Source of the DNA: Afipia sp. OHSU_II-C1
GTDB lineage: Bacteria > Pseudomonadota > Alphaproteobacteria > Rhizobiales > Xanthobacteraceae
DNA: 64,000 nt
NCBI RefSeq assembly: GCF_000497575.1
Contig: NZ_APJI01000005.1
Span: 1-64,000, forward strand
Direction: 5' to 3'
Positions 52,314 to 59,777 of this stretch are shown piece after piece. A program made the position numbers and the translations under genes. The notes under the pieces were generated by a model. That model saw only the letters and a list, made by a program, of their open reading frames with translations. It was not told the origin of the DNA and ran no database searches. The first letter of the stretch is position 1. Each line of letters opens with the position of its first letter.

Positions 52314-53687
52314 ATGTCCGCGCGCGTTCTGGTCGTTGACGACGTTCTCGCCAACGTAAAGCTGCTCGAGGCGCGGCTGTCCGCGGAATATTTCGACGTG
52401 GTGACGGCGAATTGCGGAACGCAGGCGCTGGAGATCTGCGAGCGTGCGGAATGCGACATCGTGCTGCTCGATGTCATGATGCCCGACATTGACGGCTTTG
52501 AGGTCTGCCGCCGACTCAAGTCGAATCCGAAAACCCATTTCATCCCGGTCATCATGGTGACGGCGCTCGACAGTCCGTCCGACCGCGTGCGCGGGCTCGA
52601 TGCCGGCGCCGACGATTTTCTGACCAAGCCCGTGTCGGATGTCGTGATGATCGCGCGGGTGCGGTCGCTGACACGCTTGAAGATGATGACCGACGAATTG
52701 CGCATGCGCGCGATCACGTCGCTCGAGATCGGCGTCAACGCGCCGGAGCGCGACGCTGTTGCCGATACAGGCAGGGGCGGGCGTATCCTGCTGGTGGATG
52801 ACCGGCCGTCGTCCTACGAACGGCTCGCTCCGGTGCTGGCCACCGAGCACAGCGTGGATGTCGAGCCGAATCCGGCTGAAGCCGTATTCCACGCCGCCGA
52901 TGGCAATTACGACTTGCTGATTGTCTCACTTGGCCTTGAGAATTTCGACGGCTTGCGGCTTTGCAGCCAGGCGCGCTCGCTGGAGCGGACGCGCAGTGTG
53001 CCGATCCTTGCCATTGCCGATGCCGACAACAACGCGCGGCTGCTGCGCGGGCTGGAGATCGGCGTCAACGACTACCTGCTGCGGCCGGTGGACAAGAACG
53101 AACTGCTGGCGCGCGCGCGCACCCAGATTCGCAAGCGCCGCTATACCGATCACCTGCGCGACAATGTGCAGAACTCGATCGAAATGGCGATCACCGATCC
53201 GCTGACCGGGCTGCATAACCGCCGCTATATGGAAAGCCATCTCGCCACATTGGCAGAGCAGGCCTCGATGCGGGCCAAGCCGTTGGCACTGATGATGCTC
53301 GATATCGACTACTTCAAGTCGATCAACGACACCTATGGCCACGATGCCGGCGACGATGTGCTGCGCGAATTCGCCGTGCGCATCCGCAAGTCGATCCGTG
53401 GGATCGATCTGGCCTGCCGCTACGGCGGCGAGGAATTCGTCATCGTCATGCCTGAAACCGACCTGCACGTGGCGGGGATGGTTGCCGAGCGCCTTCGCCG
53501 CTCGATTGCCGGCGAGCCTTTCACGATCGAGAAGGGCGTCAAGCGCATTGAGGTGACCATTTCCATCGGCATCTCGACCCTGGAAACCAAGGGCGAGCCG
53601 ATCGGTGCCGTTCTCAAGCGCGCGGATCAGGCGCTGTACCGCGCCAAGCACGATGGCCGTAACCGCGTGGTCGCCGCGGCGGCTTAA
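52314..53687 (+). CDS. pleD: Response regulator diguanylate cyclase PleD
   Basis: Makes cyclic di-GMP when phosphorylated, at the pole and during the swarmer-to-stalked transition. It is 457 aa. The first receiver covers about 3-120 with phospho-Asp53 (IVLLDVMMPDIDGFEVCRR). A second, degenerate receiver covers about 153-270, where the acceptor position reads LLIVSLGLENFDG with Ser in place of Asp, as expected for the adaptor receiver. The GGDEF domain is about 285-455 with active site RYGGEEFVIVMPE. The allosteric I-site RGID lies five residues upstream. The start at ATG 52314 is the family start. Co-transcribed with divK. Confidence 0.96.
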   Translation: MSARVLVVDDVLANVKLLEARLSAEYFDVVTANCGTQALEICERAECDIVLLDVMMPDIDGFEVCRRLKSNPKTHFIPVIMVTALDSPSDRVRGLDAGADDFLTKPVSDVVMIARVRSLTRLKMMTDELRMRAITSLEIGVNAPERDAVADTGRGGRILLVDDRPSSYERLAPVLATEHSVDVEPNPAEAVFHAADGNYDLLIVSLGLENFDGLRLCSQARSLERTRSVPILAIADADNNARLLRGLEIGVNDYLLRPVDKNELLARARTQIRKRRYTDHLRDNVQNSIEMAITDPLTGLHNRRYMESHLATLAEQASMRAKPLALMMLDIDYFKSINDTYGHDAGDDVLREFAVRIRKSIRGIDLACRYGGEEFVIVMPETDLHVAGMVAERLRRSIAGEPFTIEKGVKRIEVTISIGISTLETKGEPIGAVLKRADQALYRAKHDGRNRVVAAAA

Positions 53688-54412
53688 CTCGCTTTCGTTC
53701 TTTCTTCTTCTTTCGGCTCGAAGTATGCGCCGGATAAGGGGTCAACCCAGCACAGGTGATCGTGCACCTGCTTGACGCCCGCGACATTCTCGGCGGCTAC
53801 GATGATGGCTTGCCGCGTGCGCTCGTCCGTGATGACGCCGCAGATATCGACCACACCGTTGCGGACAAACACCTCCAGCCCGGAGGGGCCCCAGTCATGA
53901 CGCCCGATCTCTTTGAGAATGCGGGTGTGAATGTGTGAATCGTCCGCAGTGGGGTCGGGGACATCGCGTGCGAGGCCTGCAACAGCCCGGACGAAATTCT
54001 GGCGGCTGATGATTCCGGTGAGCTTGTTGTTGCCGTTCATCACGGGAACGCGCTTGATGCGATACCTTTCCATGATGGCTACGACATCGGCGAGCGGAGT
54101 GTCTTCAGTCACGGTTTGCACGTCGCGCGTCATGATCTCATCAACCCGGCGTCCGGCGGTCTGGACATAGTCCGCGGCCTGACGTCCCGGGCCCAGAATG
54201 AAATCAAGCCAGCGCGGCCGTTTGCGCTGCGTGCCGATCTCACGCCGGCGCAACAGGTCGCGCTCGGTGACAATACCGACCAGTGCACCCTTCAGGTCAA
54301 CGACAGGAAGGCCGCTCAGATGGTTGTCGAGCATAAGCCGAGCGGCATCAGCGATCGAGTCACTAGGGGCAACCTTGATGACTTTACGGGTCATGATGTG
54401 ATGGGCTTTCAT
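53684..54412 (-). CDS. CBS-domain pair plus BON-domain protein
   Basis: A 242-aa cytosolic protein. The first CBS domain covers about 5-62 (HHIMTRKVIKVAPSDSIADA; VGIVTERDLLRRREIGTQ), the second about 90-150 (EIMTRDVQTVTEDTPLADVV; GIISRQNFVRAVAG). A BON domain spans about 160-230 (FVRNGVVDICGVITDERTRQ). CBS pairs bind adenine nucleotides, and BON domains bind lipids or proteins. It is divergent from the universal stress gene, with a perfect FixK/FNR box in the shared spacer, so low-oxygen induction of both is plausible. Its 3' end overlaps pleD by 4 bp in convergent order. Confidence 0.88.
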   Translation of the reverse strand: MKAHHIMTRKVIKVAPSDSIADAARLMLDNHLSGLPVVDLKGALVGIVTERDLLRRREIGTQRKRPRWLDFILGPGRQAADYVQTAGRRVDEIMTRDVQTVTEDTPLADVVAIMERYRIKRVPVMNGNNKLTGIISRQNFVRAVAGLARDVPDPTADDSHIHTRILKEIGRHDWGPSGLEVFVRNGVVDICGVITDERTRQAIIVAAENVAGVKQVHDHLCWVDPLSGAYFEPKEEERTKAS

Positions 54413-54497
54413 GAGGTCACCTTTGCATGCGGGTCTGACTGATGCGGCCCGAATGGGCTTTCATTTGTTTAGTGTGATCGCTTCTCCTTCAATCACC

Positions 54498-54511
54498 TTG
54501 ATGCACATCAA
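54498..54511. promoter_or_regulatory. Perfect FixK/FNR-type box
   Basis: TTGAT-GCAC-ATCAA matches the TTGAT-N4-ATCAA consensus of FNR/FixK regulators at all ten positions. It is 86 bp from the CBS-BON start and 84 bp from the universal stress start, so one dyad can serve both divergent genes. Confidence 0.75.
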
Positions 54512-54534
54512 ATGGCGGAGGTTCTCCCGCTGCT

Positions 54535-54548
54535 TTGAGCCATATCAA
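54535..54548. promoter_or_regulatory. Second FixK/FNR-like box
   Basis: TTGAG-CCAT-ATCAA matches the same consensus at 9 of 10 positions, 37 bp from the first box. It lies nearer to the universal stress gene (47 bp before its start) and might act as an added or repressor site. Confidence 0.5.
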
Positions 54549-54594
54549 GCCAGAAGGTTCCGGCTCCGGCTAAGTTGAGCCCAAGGAGATTGCC

Positions 54595-55473
54595 ATGGCC
54601 ATCAGGGACTTCTTGCTTCCGCTTGTCAGCTATCCGAAGCCGACGACAAAGGCTGCGATCGAGACGGTGTTTCAACTGAGCGAAAGTCTTTTGTCGGCGG
54701 GAGCCCGCAACGGGAATCATTCGACCATCTCGCAACGCGTCTCGGCGGTGGTGTACGAGATCGAAATCGAGACGGGCCTTTACTTCGAAGGCGCCCATAT
54801 GGGGGAGTTTCTCGAACGGGAGGCACGAAAGAGCGCAGCGAATGCACAGCAGCTCGTCCATAGTTTCGAGGAGGTCGCTGCGCATCACAATGTGATGCAC
54901 CGCTGTCGCCTCGAGCGCCGGGTGCCCTATGACATGACACGGAATCTGGTGGAGTCGGCGCGGCTGCACCACGTGACTGTTCTGCCCCTCAGGAAGGACA
55001 CCGAAGACCAGTTTGATCTCGCCGAGCAGCTCATCTTCGAATCAGGCCGTCCGGTTCTGATCTTTCCGGAAGAGCCGCTAAGGCCGCTGGCGACGGCTAT
55101 CCAGACTGTTGCCGTGGCGTGGGACGGCAGCCGTCAGGCGGCACGAGCCGTCGACGATGCGTTGCCGTTTCTCCGGCGCGCGCGGACGGTGAGGGCGTTC
55201 ACGGCGACAGACGACAAACCGTTGTCGTCCGCCCAGGCGCAGCAATTCGTCGAGTATCTGGCGGGCTTTGGAATTGAAGCGATCCATGAAGATGTCAGAA
55301 AAACCGATCAGCATTCGATCGGCAGTTTCATGGAGGCCTACATTGCGTCCCGTGGAATCGATCTTCTGGTGATGGGGGCTTACGGCCACTCCAGACTGCG
55401 CGAATTCATTCTGGGCGGGGCGACGCGGTCGATTCTGGCCAATCCGCCGTGCTGGGTCCTGCTGTCGCACTGA
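54595..55473 (+). CDS. Universal stress protein (tandem UspA-type)
   Basis: A 292-aa cytosolic protein with two USP units. The first starts AIRDFLLPLVSYPKPTTKAA. The second starts VAVAWDGSRQAARAVDDALP and ends with the nucleotide-binding pattern MGAYGHSRLREFILGGATRS. The first unit has lost that glycine motif. The ATG at 54595 follows AAGGAGAT. Such proteins often help survival under low oxygen, and a FixK/FNR box upstream supports this, by inference. Confidence 0.9.
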   Translation: MAIRDFLLPLVSYPKPTTKAAIETVFQLSESLLSAGARNGNHSTISQRVSAVVYEIEIETGLYFEGAHMGEFLEREARKSAANAQQLVHSFEEVAAHHNVMHRCRLERRVPYDMTRNLVESARLHHVTVLPLRKDTEDQFDLAEQLIFESGRPVLIFPEEPLRPLATAIQTVAVAWDGSRQAARAVDDALPFLRRARTVRAFTATDDKPLSSAQAQQFVEYLAGFGIEAIHEDVRKTDQHSIGSFMEAYIASRGIDLLVMGAYGHSRLREFILGGATRSILANPPCWVLLSH

Positions 55474-55510
55474 CCGCTGGCCGGGCAGGCGCGAAGCTCG
55501 CCATCAAATG

Positions 55511-55538
55511 AAAAACGGGGCCGAAAGGCCCCGTTTCC
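55511..55538 (-). terminator. Rho-independent terminator, mainly for rpmG
   Basis: Stem AACGGGGCC (55514-55522) / GGCCCCGTT (55527-55535) with a GAAA tetraloop. Read leftwards it is followed by a T5 run, fitting the rpmG transcript; the T-run for the universal stress side is weak. Confidence 0.9.
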
Positions 55539-55559
55539 GCATGTAAGCAATTGAAATGC

Positions 55560-55727
55560 TTACTTGATCTTGGCTTCGCGGAATTCGACGTGCTTCTTCG
55601 CGACCGGATCGTACTTCTTCTTCACGAGCTTGTCGGTCATCGTGCGCGAGTTCTTCTTGGCAACGTAATAGAAGCCGGTATCCGCACTGGAAACGAGCTT
55701 GACCTTGATGGTGACCGCTTTGGCCAT
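55560..55727 (-). CDS. rpmG: 50S ribosomal protein L33
   Basis: A 55-aa ribosomal protein of the large subunit: [52 protein letters not shown]. It has no C-x2-C pair, so it is the zinc-free form. The ATG at 55727 follows GAGG; a frame to 55793 adds a non-conserved leader. It is encoded alone with a terminator. Confidence 0.97.
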   Translation of the reverse strand: MAKAVTIKVKLVSSADTGFYYVAKKNSRTMTDKLVKKKYDPVAKKHVEFREAKIK

Positions 55728-55900
55728 GTTCAGAACCTCGGATGTCAGGAATCGGTAGCAGTCCCGACAGGCCGGGCCGCGTTTGGGCCGCAACCTAGCT
55801 TCGAACGCCCTAAAGTCAAGTTTTTAGGGCGCTTTATTCCAAAATCCGGGATATCCCGGATTTTGCCCGCCAAGGGTCCCGGTTGGATGGGTCTGAGGGG

Positions 55901-57250
55901 CTATTCCGCCGCGTCCGCAGCCCCGGCAGGCTCGAAAAACCGGTTTTTGGGCCGTGGCAGGCCAAGATTTTCGCGCAGCGTGCGGCCCTCGTAGTCCTTC
56001 CGGAAGATGCCCCGCCGCTGCAGTTCCGGAACCACCTTGTCGACGAAGTCGTCCAGCCCCTGTGGCAGGAACGGGAACATGATGTTGAAGCCGTCGGACG
56101 CGTTCGTCACCAGCCATTCCTCCATCTGATCGGCGATGGTGGCAGGTGTGCCGACGAACGAGAGGCCGCCGTAGCCGCCGACGCGCTGGGCAAGCTGCCG
56201 AACGGTCACATTGTTCTTGGCTGCGTATTCGACCAGTCGGTCGCGGCCGCTCTTGCTGGCATTGGTGTCCGGTATCGGCGGAAGGGGACCATCCGGATCG
56301 AATTTCGATGCATCGGTGCCGAGGATGACGGAAAGCCCTGCAATCGCGCTGTCATAGTGGACGAGGCTGTCGAGCAGATCGCGTTTCTTTCGCGCTTCCT
56401 CGATCGTGTCGCCGACCACCACGAATGCGCCCGGCAGAATCTTCAGGTGATCGCGATCGCGCCCCAGCTTGTCCATGCGGCTTTTGATGTCTTCATAGAG
56501 AGCTTGCGCCTGGGAGAGGGTACCGCCGCCGGTAAACACTGCTTCGGCGGTCTCCGCTGCGAGCTGTTTGCCGGGTTCGGACGCGCCAGCCTGCACGATC
56601 ACCGGCCAGCCCTGCACGGGTCGCGCAATGTTGAGCGGTCCTTTCACCGAAAGAAATTCGCCCCTGTGATCCAGTGTGTGCATTTTCGCGGGATCGAAAT
56701 AGAGCCCGCTTTCCACGTCACGGGCGAAAGCATCGTCGGCGAATGAATCCCACAGGCCGGTGACGACTTCGAAGAATTCACGCGCACGCCGGTAGCGTTC
56801 GCCGTGCTCCATGTGATCGTCCTTGCCGAAATTCAGCGCCGTTTCCGGATTGCCGGTGGTGACGACATTCCAGCCCGCGCGCCCGCCGCTGATATGGTCG
56901 AGCGACGCAAAGCGCCGCGCGACATGATAGGGCTCATCGTAGGTTGTCGAGCTTGTTGCGATCAGGCCGATGCGCTCCGTCGCGCCGGCCAGTGCGGCCA
57001 GCAGGGTGAACGGCTCGAACGATGTGACCGTATGACTGCGCTTGAGCGCGCTGATCGGCATGTTCATCACCGCGAGGTGATCCGCCATGAAGAAGGCGTC
57101 GAATTTGCCGTGTTCAAGTTTTTGAATGAAACGCTTCAGATGCGAGAGATTGAAATTGGCGTCGGGAAAACTGCCGGGATAGCGCCATGCGGCGGTATGA
57201 ATGCTGACCGGGCGCATGAACGCGCCGAGGCGCAACTGGCGTGGGCTCAT
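55901..57250 (-). CDS. LLM-class flavin-dependent monooxygenase (NtaA/SnaA/DszA group)
   Basis: A 449-aa FMNH2-dependent monooxygenase with a TIM barrel. The group includes nitrilotriacetate, pristinamycin, dibenzothiophene-sulfone and dimethylsulfide monooxygenases. Family stretches are LRLGAFMRPVSIHTAAWRYP, FFMADHLAVMNM, HTVTSFEPFTLLAALAGATE, RAGWNVVTTGNPETALNFGK and WPVIVQAGASEPGKQLAAET, then GGYGGLSFVGTPATIADQME near the C-terminus. The start at ATG 57250 follows AGGGGAA. It needs a separate flavin reductase, which is not in this window. The substrate cannot be read. It lies in an accessory block between rpmG and the Nudix gene. Confidence 0.9.
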   Translation of the reverse strand: MSPRQLRLGAFMRPVSIHTAAWRYPGSFPDANFNLSHLKRFIQKLEHGKFDAFFMADHLAVMNMPISALKRSHTVTSFEPFTLLAALAGATERIGLIATSSTTYDEPYHVARRFASLDHISGGRAGWNVVTTGNPETALNFGKDDHMEHGERYRRAREFFEVVTGLWDSFADDAFARDVESGLYFDPAKMHTLDHRGEFLSVKGPLNIARPVQGWPVIVQAGASEPGKQLAAETAEAVFTGGGTLSQAQALYEDIKSRMDKLGRDRDHLKILPGAFVVVGDTIEEARKKRDLLDSLVHYDSAIAGLSVILGTDASKFDPDGPLPPIPDTNASKSGRDRLVEYAAKNNVTVRQLAQRVGGYGGLSFVGTPATIADQMEEWLVTNASDGFNIMFPFLPQGLDDFVDKVVPELQRRGIFRKDYEGRTLRENLGLPRPKNRFFEPAGAADAAE

Positions 57251-57409
57251 CGGACTCTTCCCCTGACGATTTTGAGGCGGCACTTGAAGTGGCGCTTGGC
57301 GATGCAAAAGGATCAGGGATTGTATGGGGTGGCGCGATGCATCTCGCCACGGAAGATTATTGTTTTTTAAGTTGACGCCGGGGGTGTTTCTTCTCGGCCG
57401 ATCAGATCA

Positions 57410-58246
57410 TCAGCCCCTGAAATCCTTCGGCGCAAAACTGAGGTCGAGCATGCGCCACTGGTCGTAGCGATCGGCCGGCAGCATGGCGTAGGGTTGGCAC
57501 TTCTCCAGCGCATCCATCGCACTGCGCATCAGGGCCGGACCTTTTGCCGACGCGCTGGCTTCGATCAGAAGCGGTTCCGCCGCGAGCTTGCCGTCACGCT
57601 GAAATGCCACGCGCAACACGATCCGGACATTGTCGGAAGGCGACACCGACTTCGGCAGGATCGAACAGGTCTTGAGATGGGTGCGCAGCGCGGCAGCGTC
57701 TTCGTTTGAAATATTCGCTTTCGCGGTCGCCTTGGCGTCGAAGTCACCGGCCGCTCCTGCATCGGGGAGGGTGAACATCATGCCGAACTTGCTGGTGATG
57801 TCGGGAGCCGCGGTGGGGACTTCCTGCTGGGGCTGCGCCGAAGGTGTCGCCTGAGGCTGTGCCTGCTGCGGCGGCTGCTCGGCGGGTTTAGGCGGCTCCG
57901 GCTGCTGCTTGAGCGCGGCCTGCCGCGTCTCCTGCTTTGGCTTCGTCGGCGGAGCAGGGGCAGGTTTCGGAGGCTTCAGCGCGGCCTGTTGTGATTCTTC
58001 CTGGGCCGCCTGCTTTTCCGCGGAAGCCTGCTGCCGGGACATGTCGGAATCCTGGGATTTGTCCGAAAGCGTCGGGAAATCGTAGTCAGGCTCCTTGGGA
58101 AGCGGCGGAGCTTCTTCCGGCGTGACGATATCGATGGTGATGGCTTCCGCGGTTGTCGGCTCGAACGGATGCACGCCTGCCAGCAAGAGCCAGGCTGTCA
58201 GGGCCGCAACATGTGCGGCAACCGATATGGCGGCGCCGGTACGCAT
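57410..58246 (-). CDS. TolA/TonB-like energy-transducer protein
   Basis: A 278-aa protein anchored by one N-terminal membrane span (VAAHVAALTAWLLLAGVHPF, residues about 9-28). A Pro/Gln/Ala-rich periplasmic spacer covers about 40-160 (KPPKPAPAPPTKPKQE, EQPPQQAQPQATP). A small C-terminal domain from about 190 has TCSILPKSVSPSDNVRIVLR, VAFQRDGKLAAEPLLIEASA and ALEKCQPYAMLPADRYDQW with a Cys pair. The arrangement resembles TolA, which links the inner membrane to Pal/TolB, more than TonB. No tolQ, tolR, tolB, pal, exbB or exbD gene is adjacent, so it is probably an orphan copy or serves a distant complex. Confidence 0.75.
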   Translation of the reverse strand: MRTGAAISVAAHVAALTAWLLLAGVHPFEPTTAEAITIDIVTPEEAPPLPKEPDYDFPTLSDKSQDSDMSRQQASAEKQAAQEESQQAALKPPKPAPAPPTKPKQETRQAALKQQPEPPKPAEQPPQQAQPQATPSAQPQQEVPTAAPDITSKFGMMFTLPDAGAAGDFDAKATAKANISNEDAAALRTHLKTCSILPKSVSPSDNVRIVLRVAFQRDGKLAAEPLLIEASASAKGPALMRSAMDALEKCQPYAMLPADRYDQWRMLDLSFAPKDFRG

Positions 58247-58356
58247 GAAACTGTCGTTCGCTCATCCCCCGGGGCGGACGTCTCGCCGCCGTCGGGGCAG
58301 CATATCAGTCCGCGCGGGAGCAAGAAACCACAACCCTTGAAACGACAGCTTTTGGG

Positions 58357-58561
58357 TCAGCTTTCGCTTAGCACCGAGGCGATCATTGCGCCGACCGCCA
58401 TGTCGTCCTGCTGACCGAAGCCGTGATGGTACACCGTGCCGTTGCGGCGGATCAGGATCATGGTCGGGGTTCCGCGCATGCCGTAGCTAGCCATGGTGAC
58501 GGGGATCGGCGTGTCTTGACCCGCGATATCCACTCCGATCGGGAAGGTGAGCTTGTTCTTA
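58357..58561 (-). pseudogene. Truncated redoxin/AhpC-TSA-like gene, 3' end only
   Basis: Directly after the Nudix stop, the minus strand reads KNKLTFPIGVDIAGQDTPIP, then VTMASYGMRGTPTMILIRRN and GTVYHHGFGQQDD, and stops at 58357. This is the last 60-70 residues of thioredoxin-fold peroxiredoxin-like proteins, with the cis-Pro in RGTPT. The N-terminal half with the active-site cysteine is missing; upstream DNA is the intact Nudix gene. It is therefore a dead fragment left by a deletion or rearrangement. Confidence 0.75.
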
Positions 58562-59293
58562 AATGACGTCCCGCTGCATCGCGCCGCCGTAGAAGTGGAA
58601 AAACGGCACCTCGGCGGCATGCGATAGCGGTCCCAGCGCAAGGCGTTTGTCCAGCTCGCGCAGCACCATCTTTGTCATCTGGTGAAGATCCGCGAGCGAC
58701 AGCGAACCGAGTTCGACCCACACCAGTTCGACAAGCTCGGCATCCGCATGGACGACGCCCTCAACCCGGTGGGCGATGGCCGATGCATCGGCGGTGAAAA
58801 ATCGCGTATCGAATCGCCGGACGCGGCCGGGCGGGGTGATGGCGCGGGCGATCAGGAACAGTCCGGATGGATCGGGCAGCAAGCCGGCGTCGGCGAACGG
58901 TTTCCATTCGCCGGTCAGCTTCGCCGCTGCGCCATTCATGCGCGCGACTTTCCGTCCGAGACAAAGGCCGGTTTCCTCGCAGGCTTCGCGAATGGCCGCA
59001 ACCGCCAGTGCGCGGGCGCGGGCAGGCGCGATCTTCGGGCTGCCGCCGACGAGTTTCTTCTCAAGCCCCTTGGGGATTTCCGCGGCTACCGGAATCTTGT
59101 TGTCGGTGGCATCGACCCGACCGCCGGGAAACACGAACTTCCCCGGCATGAAGATGACCTTGTCATGCCGCTTGCCGACGAGGACTTTGGGCACGCTTCC
59201 GCTGCGATCCACAAGGATCAGTGTCGCGGCATCTTTCGGGCGGCGGTAAGGATGACTGTCGTCTTCCTTCTCTTCTTTCTCGGGCTCGCTCAT
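58559..59293 (-). CDS. Nudix hydrolase
   Basis: A 244-aa hydrolase acting on nucleoside diphosphate derivatives (CoA-like, NADH-like or capped RNA substrates are possible). The Nudix box is split by an insertion: FPGGRVD, then about 45 residues, then AIREACEETGLCLG with the metal-binding REACEE. This long-insert form is known in the NUDT7/NUDT19-like group. The start overlaps the DUF983 stop (ATGA), so the two genes are coupled. It is the third gene of the rnr-DUF983-Nudix set. Confidence 0.87.
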   Translation of the reverse strand: MSEPEKEEKEDDSHPYRRPKDAATLILVDRSGSVPKVLVGKRHDKVIFMPGKFVFPGGRVDATDNKIPVAAEIPKGLEKKLVGGSPKIAPARARALAVAAIREACEETGLCLGRKVARMNGAAAKLTGEWKPFADAGLLPDPSGLFLIARAITPPGRVRRFDTRFFTADASAIAHRVEGVVHADAELVELVWVELGSLSLADLHQMTKMVLRELDKRLALGPLSHAAEVPFFHFYGGAMQRDVI

Positions 59294-59757
59294 TTCACCA
59301 CGGTTAGCTTGGCAATCGTACCTTCTTCGACGTCCGCGGGGCGGCTTTCATCGAAGCCGTGCATGCGGAACGCCCACTGCAATCCAACCACTGCGCCCTT
59401 GACCGGCTGAAGTAGCAGCAGCGACGAGGCCAGCGTGAAGGGGAGGTAGAACGCCAACTGCAGCAGCATCGATGGCGCATAGTTGGTTTCGATCCAGAGC
59501 GCGATCGGCACGATGATGTGGCCGACGATAACGATCACGAGATAGGCCGGCAGATCGTCGGCGCGGTGATGGCTCAGATTTTCTCCGCAGACCGAGCAGT
59601 TGTCCGCGACCTTCAGAAACGCGCGGAAGATCTTGCCTTCGCCGCAGTTCGGGCAGCGGCAGCGCAACCCGCGCGCCATGGCCTGCCAGACATCGCGTTT
59701 CGGCAAGGCCTGGGTCGCTGGCGTCCATGTCGCGGCAGGCATAGTGCGGCTTTCCAT
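59290..59757 (-). CDS. DUF983-family zinc-ribbon membrane protein
   Basis: A 155-aa protein. The first half has a zinc ribbon with CPNC (RCRCPNCGEGKIFRAFLK) and CSVC (ADNCSVCGENLSHHRADD). The second half has two membrane spans (LPAYLVIVIVGHIIVPIALW and LLQLAFYLPFTLASSLLLL). This is the DUF983 layout, common near rnr in alphaproteobacteria; its function is unknown. The start at ATG 59757 follows AGGAGCC. It lies 20 bp after rnr. Confidence 0.88.
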   Translation of the reverse strand: MESRTMPAATWTPATQALPKRDVWQAMARGLRCRCPNCGEGKIFRAFLKVADNCSVCGENLSHHRADDLPAYLVIVIVGHIIVPIALWIETNYAPSMLLQLAFYLPFTLASSLLLLQPVKGAVVGLQWAFRMHGFDESRPADVEEGTIAKLTVVK

Positions 59758-59777
59758 GATGGCTCCTCTGAAAGGCG

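Noticed and set aside
58357-58641. Intact 94-codon thioredoxin-like gene
   Set aside because: The first 26 codons are antisense/out-of-frame Nudix DNA; only the part from 58561 down matches redoxins.
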